A stretch of DNA of 64,000 nucleotides from Ridgeia piscesae (Eukaryota; Annelida; Polychaeta; Sabellida; Siboglinidae): NCBI GenBank assembly GCA_025642075.2, contig JAODUO010000033.1:763501-827500 (forward strand), in the 5' to 3' direction. This document shows positions 40,201 through 45,085 of the stretch, piece by piece; the first letter of the stretch is position 1; the number at the start of each line of letters is the position of its first letter. Position numbers and translations under genes: made by a program. The notes below the pieces were generated by a model. It was not told the DNA's origin and made no database searches. It saw nothing but the letters and a program-made list of their open reading frames with translations.

Positions 40201-43200
40201 CACACTCAATGTAAACACACTGTCACAGTGTCCACACAGCGAGAACACACTCAATGTAAACACACTGTCACAGTGTCCACACAGCGAGAACCCACTCAAT
40301 GTAAATACACTGTCACAGTGTCCACACAGCGAGAACACACTCAATGTAAATACACTGTCACAGTGTCCACACAGCGAGAACACACTCAATGTAAATGCAC
40401 TGTCACAGTGTCCACACAGCGAGAACACACTCAATGTAAATACACTGTCACAGTGTCCACACAGCGAGAACACACTCAATGTAAACACACTGTCACAGTG
40501 TCCACACAGCGAGAACACACTCAATGTAAACACACTGTCACAGTGTCCACACAGCGAGAACCCACTCAATGTAAATGCACTGTCACAGTGTCCACACAGC
40601 GAGAACACACTCAATGTAAATACAATGTCACAGTGTCCACACAGCGAGAACACACTCAATGTAAATACACTGTCACAGTGTCCACACAGCGAGAACACAC
40701 TCAATGTAAACACACTGTCACAGTGTCCACACAGCGAGAACACACTCAATGTAAATACACTGTCACAGTGTCCACACAGCGAGAACACACTCAATGTAAA
40801 TACAATGTCACAGTGTCCACACAGCGAGAACACACTCAATGTAAACACACTGTCACAGTGTCCACACAGCGAGAACACACTCAATGTAAACACACTGTCA
40901 CAGTGTCCACACAGCGAGAACACACTCAATGTAAATACAATGTCACAGTGTCCACACAGCGAGAACACACTCAATGTAAATACACTGTCACTGTGTCCAC
41001 ACAGCGAGAACACACTCAATGTAAACACACTGTCACAGTGTCCACACAGCGAGAACACACTCAATGTAAATACACTGTCACAGTGTCCACACAGCGAGAA
41101 CACACTCAATGTAAATACACTGTCACAGTGTCCACACAGCGAGAACACACTCAATGTAAATGCACTGTCACAGTGTCCACACAGCGAGAACACACTCAAT
41201 GTAAATACACTGTCACAGTGTCCACACAGCGAGAACCCACTCAATGTAAATACACTGTCACAGTGTCCACACAGCGAGAACCCACTCAATGTAAACACAC
41301 TGTCACAGTGTCCACACACGAGAACCACTCAATGTAAATACACTGTCACAGTGTCCACACAGCGAGAACACACTCAATGTAAATGCACTGTCACAGTGTC
41401 CACACAGCGAGAACACACTCAATGTAAATGCACTGTCACAGTGTCCACACAACGAGAACACACTCAATGTAAATACACTGTCACAGTGTCCACACAGCGA
41501 GAACACACTCAATGTAAACACACTGTCACAGTGTCCACACAGCGAGAACACACTCAATGTAAACACACTGTCACAGTGTCCACACAGCGAGAACCCACTC
41601 AATGTAAATGCACTGTCACAGTGTCCACACAGCGAGAACACACTCAATGTAAATACAATGTCACAGTGTCCACACAGCGAGAACACACTCAATGTAAATA
41701 CACTGTCACAGTGTCCACACAGCGAGAACACACTCAATGTAAACACACTGTCACAGTGTCCACACAGCGAGAACACACTCAATGTAAACACACTGTCACA
41801 GTGTCCACACAGCGAGAACACACTCAATGTAAATACAATGTCACAGTGTCCACACAGCGAGAACACACTCAATGTAAACACACTGTCACAGTGTCCACAC
41901 AGCGAGAACACACTCAATGTAAACGCACTGTCACAGTGTCCACACAGCGAGAACCCACTCAATGTAAATGCACTGTCACAGTGTCCACACAGCGAGAACA
42001 CACTCAATGTAAACACACTGTCACAGTGTCCACACAGCGAGAACACACTCAATGTAAATACACTGTCACAGTGTCCACACAGCGAGAACACACTCAATGT
42101 AAATACACTGTCACAGTGTCCACACAGCGAGAACACACTCAATGTAAATACACTGTCACAGTGTCCACACAGCGAGAACACACTCAATGTAAATACACTG
42201 TCACAGTGTCCACACAGCGAGAACACACTCAATGTAAATACACTGTCACAGTGTCCACACAGCGAGAACACACTCAATGTAAATACACTGTCACAGTGTC
42301 CACACAGCGAGAACACACTCAATGTAAACACACTGTCACAGTGTCCACACAGCGAGAACACACTCAATGTAAACACACTGTCACAGTGTCCACACAGCGA
42401 GAACACACTCAATGTAAATGCACTGCCACAGTGTCCACACAGCGAGAACCCACTCAATGTAAATGGCGTTGCCGATTATACTCTTGTCACAGTGGCACAA
42501 CGAGGCCATGTGCCGCTTGGGAGAAGAGTAAAAAGTGCGTCTCTCAACAAAGAATATACCTAGTGCAGTAATGGAATAGGCGTCGCTAGAAGTGTAGTTA
42601 CTCATCCATCACAGAGTGAAAAAGATATTTATTAACGTATCTATAGGCGCAATGTAATTATTCAGCGCAGCTACATCTCATTGAGATACACATCAGCGTT
42701 CAGCGCAACATTCACAACACTGCGATGAAACCCATGAAAAATGGAAAACCTGTCAACAAAACCTTCAACCGTGGTTAGCCAACAAAATACACTGGTAAAG
42801 TTCGTGAGCACCGTTGTGCTGCCGTAGTGTTGGCGGGCCGGTCGCTCGGATAGTTGTAGGACACAGAAGTTCCAGCCCAACTCTGCATTATAATACTCGT
42901 GTTGACATTTGAACCCGTTGATGGTGCGAAAGATGATTACGGACATTTACGAAGCAGTGGAGGTTTCAACGTCACACTGTCGACATTCAAAGCAACTCAG
43001 ATAGCCTAGATTACATACTACGTGAGTCGTGACTGTTTTGTCTGCCCTTGAGTAGTTAACAAGCGTGACGGTTAACAAGAGTGGCGGTTAACAAGCGTGA
43101 CGGTTAACAAGCGTGACGGTTAACAAGAGTGGCGGTTTGGCCTGTGCAACATTTCCCAGAGAAACGAACAACTATGCGTATGTGTATACGCTTTCATTCA

Positions 43201-43292
43201 GAATACATATTCAATAATATATCCTAATGTATTCTTACTCCGTAGGCCTGATCAATTCATTTCGTAATATAAGGACCGACTCGTTTTATTTA

Positions 43293-43364
<72 letters not shown>

Positions 43365-43494
43365 AATACATATATGGACCGTAAACGTATATATAACACG
43401 CACGCACGCACGCACGCACGCACACGTTGACACAAATACTCACCTGCTCCGGTCCCCCGCTCGTCTCGACACAAACGCCGTCGTCTGTGTCCAT
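67..43494 (-). CDS. Type II membrane protein with SEA, cysteine-repeat and EGF-like domains (21 exons, joined model)
   Basis: I built this model by hand from donor and acceptor sites and codon phase. The 21 exons sum to 1752 nt and stay open from ATG (43494) to TGA (69-67), giving 583 aa. Order: cytoplasmic region 1-197 (exons 1-10 and the start of 11), transmembrane helix about 198-221 with an Asn-Arg-Arg stop on its cytoplasmic side, short Pro/Ser linker, SEA domain about 234-345, Thr-rich stalk about 352-381, four cysteine repeats 382-524, EGF-like module 525-569, short tail. No N-terminal signal peptide is seen, so type II topology is inferred. Type II proteins with SEA domains are known (matriptase, enteropeptidase), but no protease domain is present here. 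A surface receptor or adhesion role is plausible. I do not recognise an orthologue. The terminal exon and the linker exon are the least certain parts. Confidence 0.72.
198..332 (-). CDS. Exon 20: EGF-like module
   Basis: The exon has 135 nt, phase 1/1, with acceptor GACCAG and donor GTAGGT. It contains CDRHNPCEHGGTC, a typical EGF start, followed by YVCMCPKCGC. It has eight cysteines, so it is a variant of the six-cysteine EGF fold. Confidence 0.72.
   Translation of the reverse strand, partial: GVHIATGTIRVNMVELVSARVQTTMSACVRSVDVPVSQRYPTVV
333..1802. other. Intron 19
   Basis: No coding evidence. The block 720-1010 is more GC-rich than its surroundings and has CCAAT boxes on both strands and GCGCAGTGCGC, so it may be a mobile-element end or a hidden promoter. 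1503-1545 is GT-rich. 1590-1680 recurs at about 2920-3005 as part of the local duplication. Confidence 0.4.
1803..1910 (-). CDS. Exon 19: cysteine repeat 4
   Basis: The exon has 108 nt, phase 1/1. The module is close to exons 17 and 18 with a few changes (CGYAEVGQC, DYVYNTTTKLC). All six cysteines are kept, so it appears intact. Confidence 0.72.
1945..2000. repeat. GA-rich tract upstream of exon 19 acceptor
   Basis: Short GAGAGAGGGAGA-type tract. On the transcript strand it is CU-rich and lies about 35 nt upstream of the exon 19 acceptor. Confidence 0.8.
3096..3203 (-). CDS. Exon 18: cysteine repeat 3
   Basis: The exon has 108 nt, phase 1/1, with a translated module identical to exon 17 and the same donor and acceptor context. 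In the spliced protein the codon split with exon 17 changes the first Ala to Pro. Confidence 0.75.
3243..3460. repeat. GA-rich tract upstream of exon 18 acceptor
   Basis: Degenerate GAGA/GGGA tract of about 215 bp, CU-rich on the transcript strand and about 40 nt from the exon 18 acceptor. Confidence 0.85.
4168..4212. repeat. (GA)n tract
   Basis: A nearly pure GA dinucleotide run within the eroded duplicate copy. Confidence 0.85.
5244..5351 (-). CDS. Exon 17: cysteine repeat 2
   Basis: The exon has 108 nt, phase 1/1, module starting ACPTNCDHCGHAEVGQC, with donor GTCAGT and acceptor TTTTGTAG. Its protein is identical to exon 18. A long CT-rich tract (CCCT and CT on the coding strand) sits about 35 nt upstream of the acceptor. 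Confidence 0.75.
5388..5522. repeat. (GGGA)n then (GA)n tract upstream of exon 17 acceptor
   Basis: About 50 bp of GGGA followed by about 80 bp of GA, CU-rich on the transcript strand and about 40 nt from the exon 17 acceptor. Confidence 0.9.
5645..6424. repeat. Purine-rich minisatellite, about 38-50 bp unit
   Basis: Each unit contains AAAGAGCAGAGTAGAGATAG followed by a variable run of GGGA/GGAA. There are about 18-20 copies. It fills intron 16 between exons 17 and 16. Its stop-free minus-strand translation yields three overlapping false frames. Confidence 0.9.
6533..6637 (-). CDS. Exon 16: cysteine repeat 1
   Basis: The exon has 105 nt, phase 1/1, with acceptor TTGTAG and donor GTGAGT. It encodes one module starting ACPSDCDHCENAEAGKC, with six cysteines spaced C-x3-C-x2-C-x7-C-x4-C-x11-C. 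It resembles furin-like or EGF-like cysteine modules, but I cannot name the family. It is the most diverged of the four copies. Confidence 0.75.
6699..6920 (+). mobile_element. tRNA-derived SINE (decayed)
   Basis: The head shows a tRNA-like layout: an A-box-like GGTGGTCACGCGATAGAGCA, then GGATTCAAGGG and a B-box-like GGTTCCAACCC at the expected spacing. The body that follows is diverged. It lies in intron 15. Family assignment is not possible by eye. Confidence 0.5.
7488..7753 (-). CDS. Exon 15: SEA domain end and Thr-rich stalk
   Basis: The exon has 266 nt, phase 2 in and phase 1 out, with acceptor GTCTGCAG and donor GTAATT. It begins with KGSLVVHFQLVVVV, matching the conserved SEA strand where autoproteolysis occurs (GSVVV type), then an amphipathic helix rich in Gln/Glu, then about 30 residues rich in Thr, a likely O-glycosylated stalk. 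Confidence 0.78.
8110..12832. repeat. 50-bp minisatellite, about 94 copies
   Basis: Unit contains CTGGTTGATCCAGGGAGATG and GAGTTCACTAGGGACCGTAT. It makes up about 90% of intron 14, which splits the SEA domain. Point variants occur in runs (TCTACTGG, TCCACTGG, TCCCCTGG), and a rare CCACAGG variant recurs at three sites in similar context, showing block duplication inside the array. No gene is present in it. Confidence 0.97.
12913..12980 (-). CDS. Exon 14: SEA domain, middle part
   Basis: The exon has 68 nt, phase 0 in and phase 2 out, beginning TKQTLSAGQLDKYLKKCNV. Acceptor TCTGCAG, donor GTAATG. Its cysteine may pair with the one in exon 13 (inference). The 4.7-kb 50-bp minisatellite starts about 80 bp past its donor. 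Confidence 0.7.
13120..14022. repeat. About 32-35-bp minisatellite rich in TGACGTCA
   Basis: Units read as CATCTCTCATAACTATGAGG followed by TTGACGTCACGT, with a shorter form lacking ATAA. About 27 copies lie in intron 13. I count about 17 exact TGACGTCA palindromes, the consensus CRE bound by CREB/ATF proteins. Confidence 0.93.
14712..14821 (-). CDS. Exon 13: SEA domain, first part
   Basis: The exon has 110 nt, phase 1 in and phase 0 out. It starts ETFIATVTLDGVDYDP, which resembles the first strand of SEA domains, and contains one cysteine. The acceptor TTTCCAG is good. The donor is weak (GTTGGT), and an alternative donor two codons further (GTCTGT) would also keep frame. Confidence 0.68.
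14940..15375 (+). mobile_element. CR1-like LINE, 5'-truncated C-terminal end
   Basis: An open frame (to 15249) contains RRLRGDQIEVFKILNGYENI and ends IDIYLRRAGYT, a typical C-terminus of CR1-group reverse transcriptases. A 3' UTR follows, with a (TTGTTAAATC)n-type tail. It is the cleanest of the copies and shares its 3' end with the element ending near 32136. It lies antisense to the host gene in intron 12. Confidence 0.8.
16022..16057 (-). CDS. Exon 12: short Pro/Ser linker exon
   Basis: The exon has 36 nt, phase 1/1, and encodes ARPSSPPESERT between the membrane helix and the SEA domain. Acceptor TGTTTCAG, donor GTCAGA. Skipping it would also keep frame. A competing plus-strand exon reading (16034-16106) overlaps it, but no other plus-strand exons support that. 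Confidence 0.6.
16479..16662 (-). CDS. Exon 11: juxtamembrane region and transmembrane helix
   Basis: The exon has 184 nt, phase 0 in and phase 1 out, with acceptor GTTTTAG and donor GTAAGA. It encodes 61 residues: a basic juxtamembrane part (with VLYRSM), NRR, then a hydrophobic stretch of about 24 residues beginning ILFVGGLVALVF. The basic residues sit before the helix, which together with the lack of a signal peptide favours N-in, C-out orientation. This exon is where splice phase changes from 0 to 1. Confidence 0.8.
17390..17443 (-). CDS. Exon 10: cytoplasmic cassette exon with DYVDDF
   Basis: The exon has 54 nt, phase 0/0, and encodes ESSNNVRPANDYVDDFSQ. Acceptor TTCCAG, donor GTATAG. 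It is the last small cassette before the membrane exon and again carries one tyrosine in an acidic setting. Confidence 0.7.
17785..18195. repeat. 31-bp minisatellite, about 13 copies
   Basis: Unit TTGGACATAGGTATCATGTG plus ACAGGTCTGCC. It ends within about 15 bp of the exon 9 donor, so any change in copy number sits next to a splice site. One unit near 17935 is damaged. Confidence 0.93.
18204..18257 (-). CDS. Exon 9: cytoplasmic cassette exon with acidic YAEI
   Basis: The exon has 54 nt, phase 0/0, and encodes KKEEDDYAEIDLSTAPVK. Acceptor CTTTCAG, donor GTACAG. An acidic run followed by YxxI resembles both Src-family SH2 ligands and the acidic single-YxxL hemITAM of type II receptors such as CLEC-2. 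A 31-bp minisatellite starts within about 15 bp of the donor. Confidence 0.7.
18909..18962 (-). CDS. Exon 8: cytoplasmic cassette exon with YDNN
   Basis: The exon has 54 nt, phase 0/0, and encodes EIEETKFVNEGAYDNNLM. Acceptor CTTCAG, donor GTATGT. YDN fits the YxN consensus for GRB2-type SH2 domains, which is a known preference. Use here is inference. Confidence 0.7.
19029..19070. repeat. (CA)n microsatellite
   Basis: About 20 CA dinucleotides in intron 7, about 65 bp upstream of the exon 8 acceptor on the transcript strand. Confidence 0.9.
19821..19859 (-). CDS. Exon 7: cytoplasmic cassette exon
   Basis: The exon has 39 nt, phase 0/0, and encodes KEDAGNDSDRDKK, with acceptor GTTTCAG and a strong donor GTAGGT. 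It is the shortest cassette, very hydrophilic and without tyrosine. Confidence 0.68.
20147..20194 (-). CDS. Exon 6: cytoplasmic cassette exon with YVDL
   Basis: The exon has 48 nt, phase 0/0, and encodes KVDSHYVDLLNGEADM. Acceptor TTTTCAG, donor GTAAAT. YVDL fits the YxxL pattern seen in ITAM/ITIM-type and endocytic motifs. Function is inferred only. Confidence 0.7.
20313..20888 (-). mobile_element. L2-like LINE 3' end with (ATTTG)n tail
   Basis: On the minus strand, 20881-20678 encodes NRFLKISHVSAKIIGLPTRK and then SDHPPALYVLP, resembling the C-terminus of L2-group LINE polyproteins, with a frame break near the end. A short 3' UTR follows, and then about 33 copies of ATTTG (20313-20476), which are best read as the element's simple-repeat tail. 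Its 5' side is cut by the 32-bp array. Confidence 0.65.
20889..24497. repeat. 32-34-bp minisatellite, about 110 copies
   Basis: Unit GGTCAGGTTGTTGCCCCATC plus AGCATTACCTGG, varying in the G-run (GGGG, GGGGG, GGGGA). It fills most of intron 5. The unit is stop-free, so all three plus frames run open for over 1100 codons. These are not genes. Fused GGGTCAGGGTCA junctions occur at about 22036, 22269, 22339 and 22866. Confidence 0.97.
24740..24784 (-). CDS. Exon 5: cytoplasmic cassette exon, duplicate of exon 2
   Basis: The exon has 45 nt, phase 0/0, and encodes PQEDAASKTSMEPDE, differing from exon 2 at only two residues. Acceptor gttTCAG, donor GTATGG. The intron past the donor (24650-24739) closely matches 27505-27600, so exon and flank were duplicated together. 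Confidence 0.7.
25215..25275. repeat. (TA)n microsatellite
   Basis: AT dinucleotide run broken once by GCC. Confidence 0.9.
25735..26052. repeat. Degenerate about 20-bp minisatellite
   Basis: Repeats of AAAACTGTCCCTCATGTAT-like units with many changes, about 16 copies, in intron 4, ending about 70 bp from the exon 4 donor. Confidence 0.8.
26123..26167 (-). CDS. Exon 4: cytoplasmic cassette exon with two tyrosines
   Basis: The exon has 45 nt, phase 0/0, and encodes KPDHGYANYPVKRDE, with acceptor TTTTCAG and donor GTATGC. The GYANYPV core holds two tyrosines three residues apart, a plausible SH2-type docking site if phosphorylated (inference). Confidence 0.7.
26546..26590 (-). CDS. Exon 3: cytoplasmic cassette exon
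   Basis: The exon has 45 nt, phase 0/0, and encodes KQAEVEHKNEREQEE, flanked by acceptor CTTTCAG and donor GTATGTG. It is highly charged, likely helical or disordered, and has no tyrosine. Its length and phase match exons 2, 4 and 5. Confidence 0.68.
26591..27600. other. Intron 2, no feature seen
   Basis: Unique AT-rich sequence without coding or repeat evidence, except for 27505-27600, which matches the flank of exon 5. Confidence 0.5.
27601..27645 (-). CDS. Exon 2: cytoplasmic cassette exon
   Basis: The exon has 45 nt, phase 0/0, and encodes NQENAASKTSMEPDE. Acceptor TTTCAG-like (ttgtttcag), donor GTATGG. It is a near-copy of exon 5, and about 100 bp of intron downstream of the donor is also duplicated. 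It has no tyrosine. Its acidic, Ser/Thr-containing sequence suits a flexible cytoplasmic tail. Confidence 0.7.
27827..28023. repeat. 12-bp minisatellite (CCACCATGTGTC)n
   Basis: About 16 perfect copies, 180 bp upstream of the exon 2 acceptor on the transcript strand. Because 12 is a multiple of 3, it gives false frames on both strands. Confidence 0.95.
28024..28848. other. Part of intron 1, no gene seen
   Basis: Unique sequence with no coding frame or repeat that I can support. Confidence 0.4.
28849..32140 (+). mobile_element. CR1-like LINE, near full-length but broken by many indels
   Basis: Read in shifting frames, the order is: an esterase-like start (VLVRVENVLGHGQGGSILVH, then IILSGILP; 28849-29260), endonuclease pieces (near 29480-30010, including SDHNQIHF), reverse transcriptase pieces (EYRPVSLTS near 30810, SQHGF near 30912, SGVPQGSD near 31170), and the C-terminus with ERVQRRATKMI (31660-32040) and a TTGTTAAATC tail. 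Frame breaks cluster at homopolymer runs. It is not functional as written. Confidence 0.75.
32540..33230 (+). mobile_element. CR1-like LINE, internal fragment (3'-truncated)
   Basis: It matches the upstream element from the end of the esterase region to the endonuclease, including CVCLNARSIVNKRNELNIMV (32820-32880) and RRGGGVILYIKES (about 32995). It stops abruptly near 33230, before reverse transcriptase. Truncation on the 3' side is not the usual non-LTR pattern. Confidence 0.7.
33713..36160. repeat. 34-bp minisatellite, about 72 copies
   Basis: Unit CAGCCCATCCTGCCACCTCG plus CCCATCAGTGTACT, with C/T variants at two sites and some 33-bp units lacking one base. It lies in intron 1. Stop-free plus frames of over 750 codons are by-products. 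Confidence 0.97.
36161..37895. other. Part of intron 1, unique sequence
   Basis: No confident gene. A short plus-strand start exon candidate lies at 37030-37095. Scattered frames up to 124 codons show no recognisable domain. Confidence 0.4.
37030..37095 (+). CDS. Candidate signal-peptide first exon nested in intron 1
   Basis: AAGATGGCGAC at the start (a YY1-type start-codon context) opens MATAAWLRFIPMFLVLIIII then NN and a possible donor GTATGA at 37096. The composition is that of a signal peptide. No downstream plus-strand exon could be assigned, so it may be chance. Confidence 0.22.
37896..42465. repeat. 45-bp minisatellite, about 101 copies
   Basis: Unit CAGTGTCCACACAGCGAGAA plus CACACTCAATGTAAACACACTGTCA. 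Units carry the dyad CACTGTCACAGTG across the joint. The length is a multiple of 3 and the unit is stop-free in several frames on both strands, giving false frames up to 1304 codons. A damaged zone lies at 38625-38830. It sits about 1 kb downstream of exon 1 in intron 1. Confidence 0.97.
42466..43056. other. Part of intron 1, no feature seen
   Basis: Unique sequence. A minus frame of 91 codons (42946-42671) has no recognisable domain or splice support. Confidence 0.4.
43057..43140. repeat. 16-bp repeat, five copies in two forms
   Basis: GTTAACAAGCGTGACG alternates with GTTAACAAGAGTGGCG. Each unit has the palindrome GTTAAC. Confidence 0.85.
43293..43427. repeat. (TA)n and (ACGC)n microsatellites next to exon 1
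   Basis: About 34 TA units, then a short spacer and an ACGC run ending about 16 bp from the exon 1 donor. Confidence 0.92.
43444..43494 (-). CDS. Exon 1: start codon exon
   Basis: Seventeen codons, MDTDDGVCVETSGGPEQ, followed by a consensus donor GTGAGT and ending in phase 0, as the next exons require. The ATG is preceded by about 75 nt of likely 5' UTR and a TATA-like box. The start was chosen because it is the only ATG that opens directly into a good phase-0 donor upstream of the cytoplasmic cassette exons. The following intron is about 15.8 kb. Confidence 0.62.
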
Positions 43495-43559
43495 CGCTTG
43501 TCCAGATTAGGGCCAAAACCGACGGCAACGTTCGTAACACGTCTTGCGTGTTCTCGCTA

Positions 43560-43660
43560 AGAATCGCTCTATTGCAGACTCAGCTGTGCTTCTTATAGAC
43601 AACAGGTACATACCGATCATGTGACACGCTTATACGACATCAGTTACTTCCTGGTTGGTT
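43560..43660 (-). promoter_or_regulatory. Putative promoter of the SEA/EGF gene
   Basis: On the minus strand a TATA-like CTATAAGA lies at 43598-43591, about 100 bp upstream of the ATG, which places the transcription start near 43567. An E-box CAGCTG follows, and an ETS-type GGAAGT (43646-43656) and CACATG lie further upstream. This rests on motif matches only. Confidence 0.35.
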
Positions 43661-43962
43661 ACAGTATCTGTATGGCAGCTGATACATTTAGTAGGACCCA
43701 TTGAACTGATATATAATGTAGTCTATAAGGGAGCAATTCAATAGGCCCTATTGAAATTATTACGGACTGAGCAACGAACTGGCAAAGAGCCAGTTCGCCG
43801 CCTGCTCTGTAAGTTGTGTACATTGTCGAATATGTCTTTAGAAAGTCGTGTTACAATCATATAACAGCAGATTCGAATGCTCCTTGAAAAAGTAAAAATG
43901 AGGCCTTTGTCTAAATCCGATAAGTCGAGTATTCAAATTTTTCTCAAATATTAAACGTCGCT

Positions 43963-44016
43963 GTCAGGAGTCGGCAGTCAGCAGTCAGCAGTCAGCAGTC
44001 GGCAGTCGGCAGTCCG
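43963..44016. repeat. 7-bp repeat AGTCAGC/AGTCGGC
   Basis: About seven copies, upstream of the promoter. Confidence 0.85.
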
Positions 44017-44169
44017 TTGTTTGTTTACCGCGACCTGCATGAATATAACGTGACCTTAGTCGGAGGGGGGAGGGGGGACCGCAGCTGCTTCTGGAATTTC
44101 TGCGGGAGCAGACTTTACATTTGTGTGCCCTGGTAAATCCAAAGTTACGGCGAGATAGAGACAAACATT

Positions 44170-44660
44170 TTCCGACGGCATCCCCCTAGACTTGTGATAT
44201 CTTCCGACAGCATCCCCCTAGACTTGTGATATCTTCCGACAGCATCCCCCTAGACTTGTGATATCTTCCGACAGCATCCCCCTAGACTTGTGACATCTTC
44301 CGAAAGCATGCCCCTAGACTTGTGATATCTTCCGACAGCATCCCCCTAGACTTGTGATATCTTCCGACAGCACCCCCTAGACTTGTGATATCTTCCGACA
44401 GCATCCCCCTAGACGTGTGATATCTTCCGACAGCATCCCCTAGACTTGTGATATCTTCCGACAGCATCCCCCTAAACTTGTGATATCTTCCGACAGCATC
44501 CCCCTAGACTTGTGATATCTTCCGACAACATCCCCCTAGACTTGTGATATCTTCCGACAGCATCCCTCTAGACTTGTGATATCTTCCGACAGCACCCCCC
44601 TAGACTTGTGATATCTTCCGACAGCATCCCCCTAGACTTGTGATATCTTCCGACAGCATT
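44170..44660. repeat. 32-bp minisatellite, about 15 copies
   Basis: Unit CTTCCGACAGCATCCCCCTA plus GACTTGTGATAT. It starts about 0.6 kb upstream of the inferred transcription start. Confidence 0.95.
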
Positions 44661-45085
44661 TTTAATAAAAAAACTACAGAGATATTTGTTTATTGGATTA
44701 GGATTGAGGTTTTCCAATGTCATCAATGACATATATCTTATTCTATGCGGGACGTGGCGAATATTCGGTTCTGTTGCCCTCTCTTCACATAATATAAATA
44801 ACTAGTTTTATTTCTATTGTTATATTGATGCTTATTACAACCTCAACTATGCGACTACCGATTGGCCGTGCGTCGAAATGAATTCCCCCGAGATCCCCTA
44901 TGAGTCAACAGTCGGTCACGTGGCATTACGCCAACACCAAGACTCGAACATACGCTGCATACATCAGCCATGAACGGTGTATAGGTTACTGGTGTTAACT
45001 TCTTGTGGCAAAAAGTACTCCGGTGACACCGGCGATTAGTCAAGCAAAACCGATGCATAATGCTTCTTTCTGAAAGCGATCAATT
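44661..45085. other. Intergenic, no feature seen
   Basis: Unique sequence between two arrays, with no coding evidence. Confidence 0.4.

Noticed and set aside
37756..42571. Frames up to 1304 codons on the plus strand and 838 on the minus strand
   Set aside because: The 45-bp unit is a multiple of 3 and stop-free in several frames on both strands. The array lies in an intron.
42671..42946. 91-codon minus frame in intron 1
   Set aside because: No recognisable domain, no matching splice sites.
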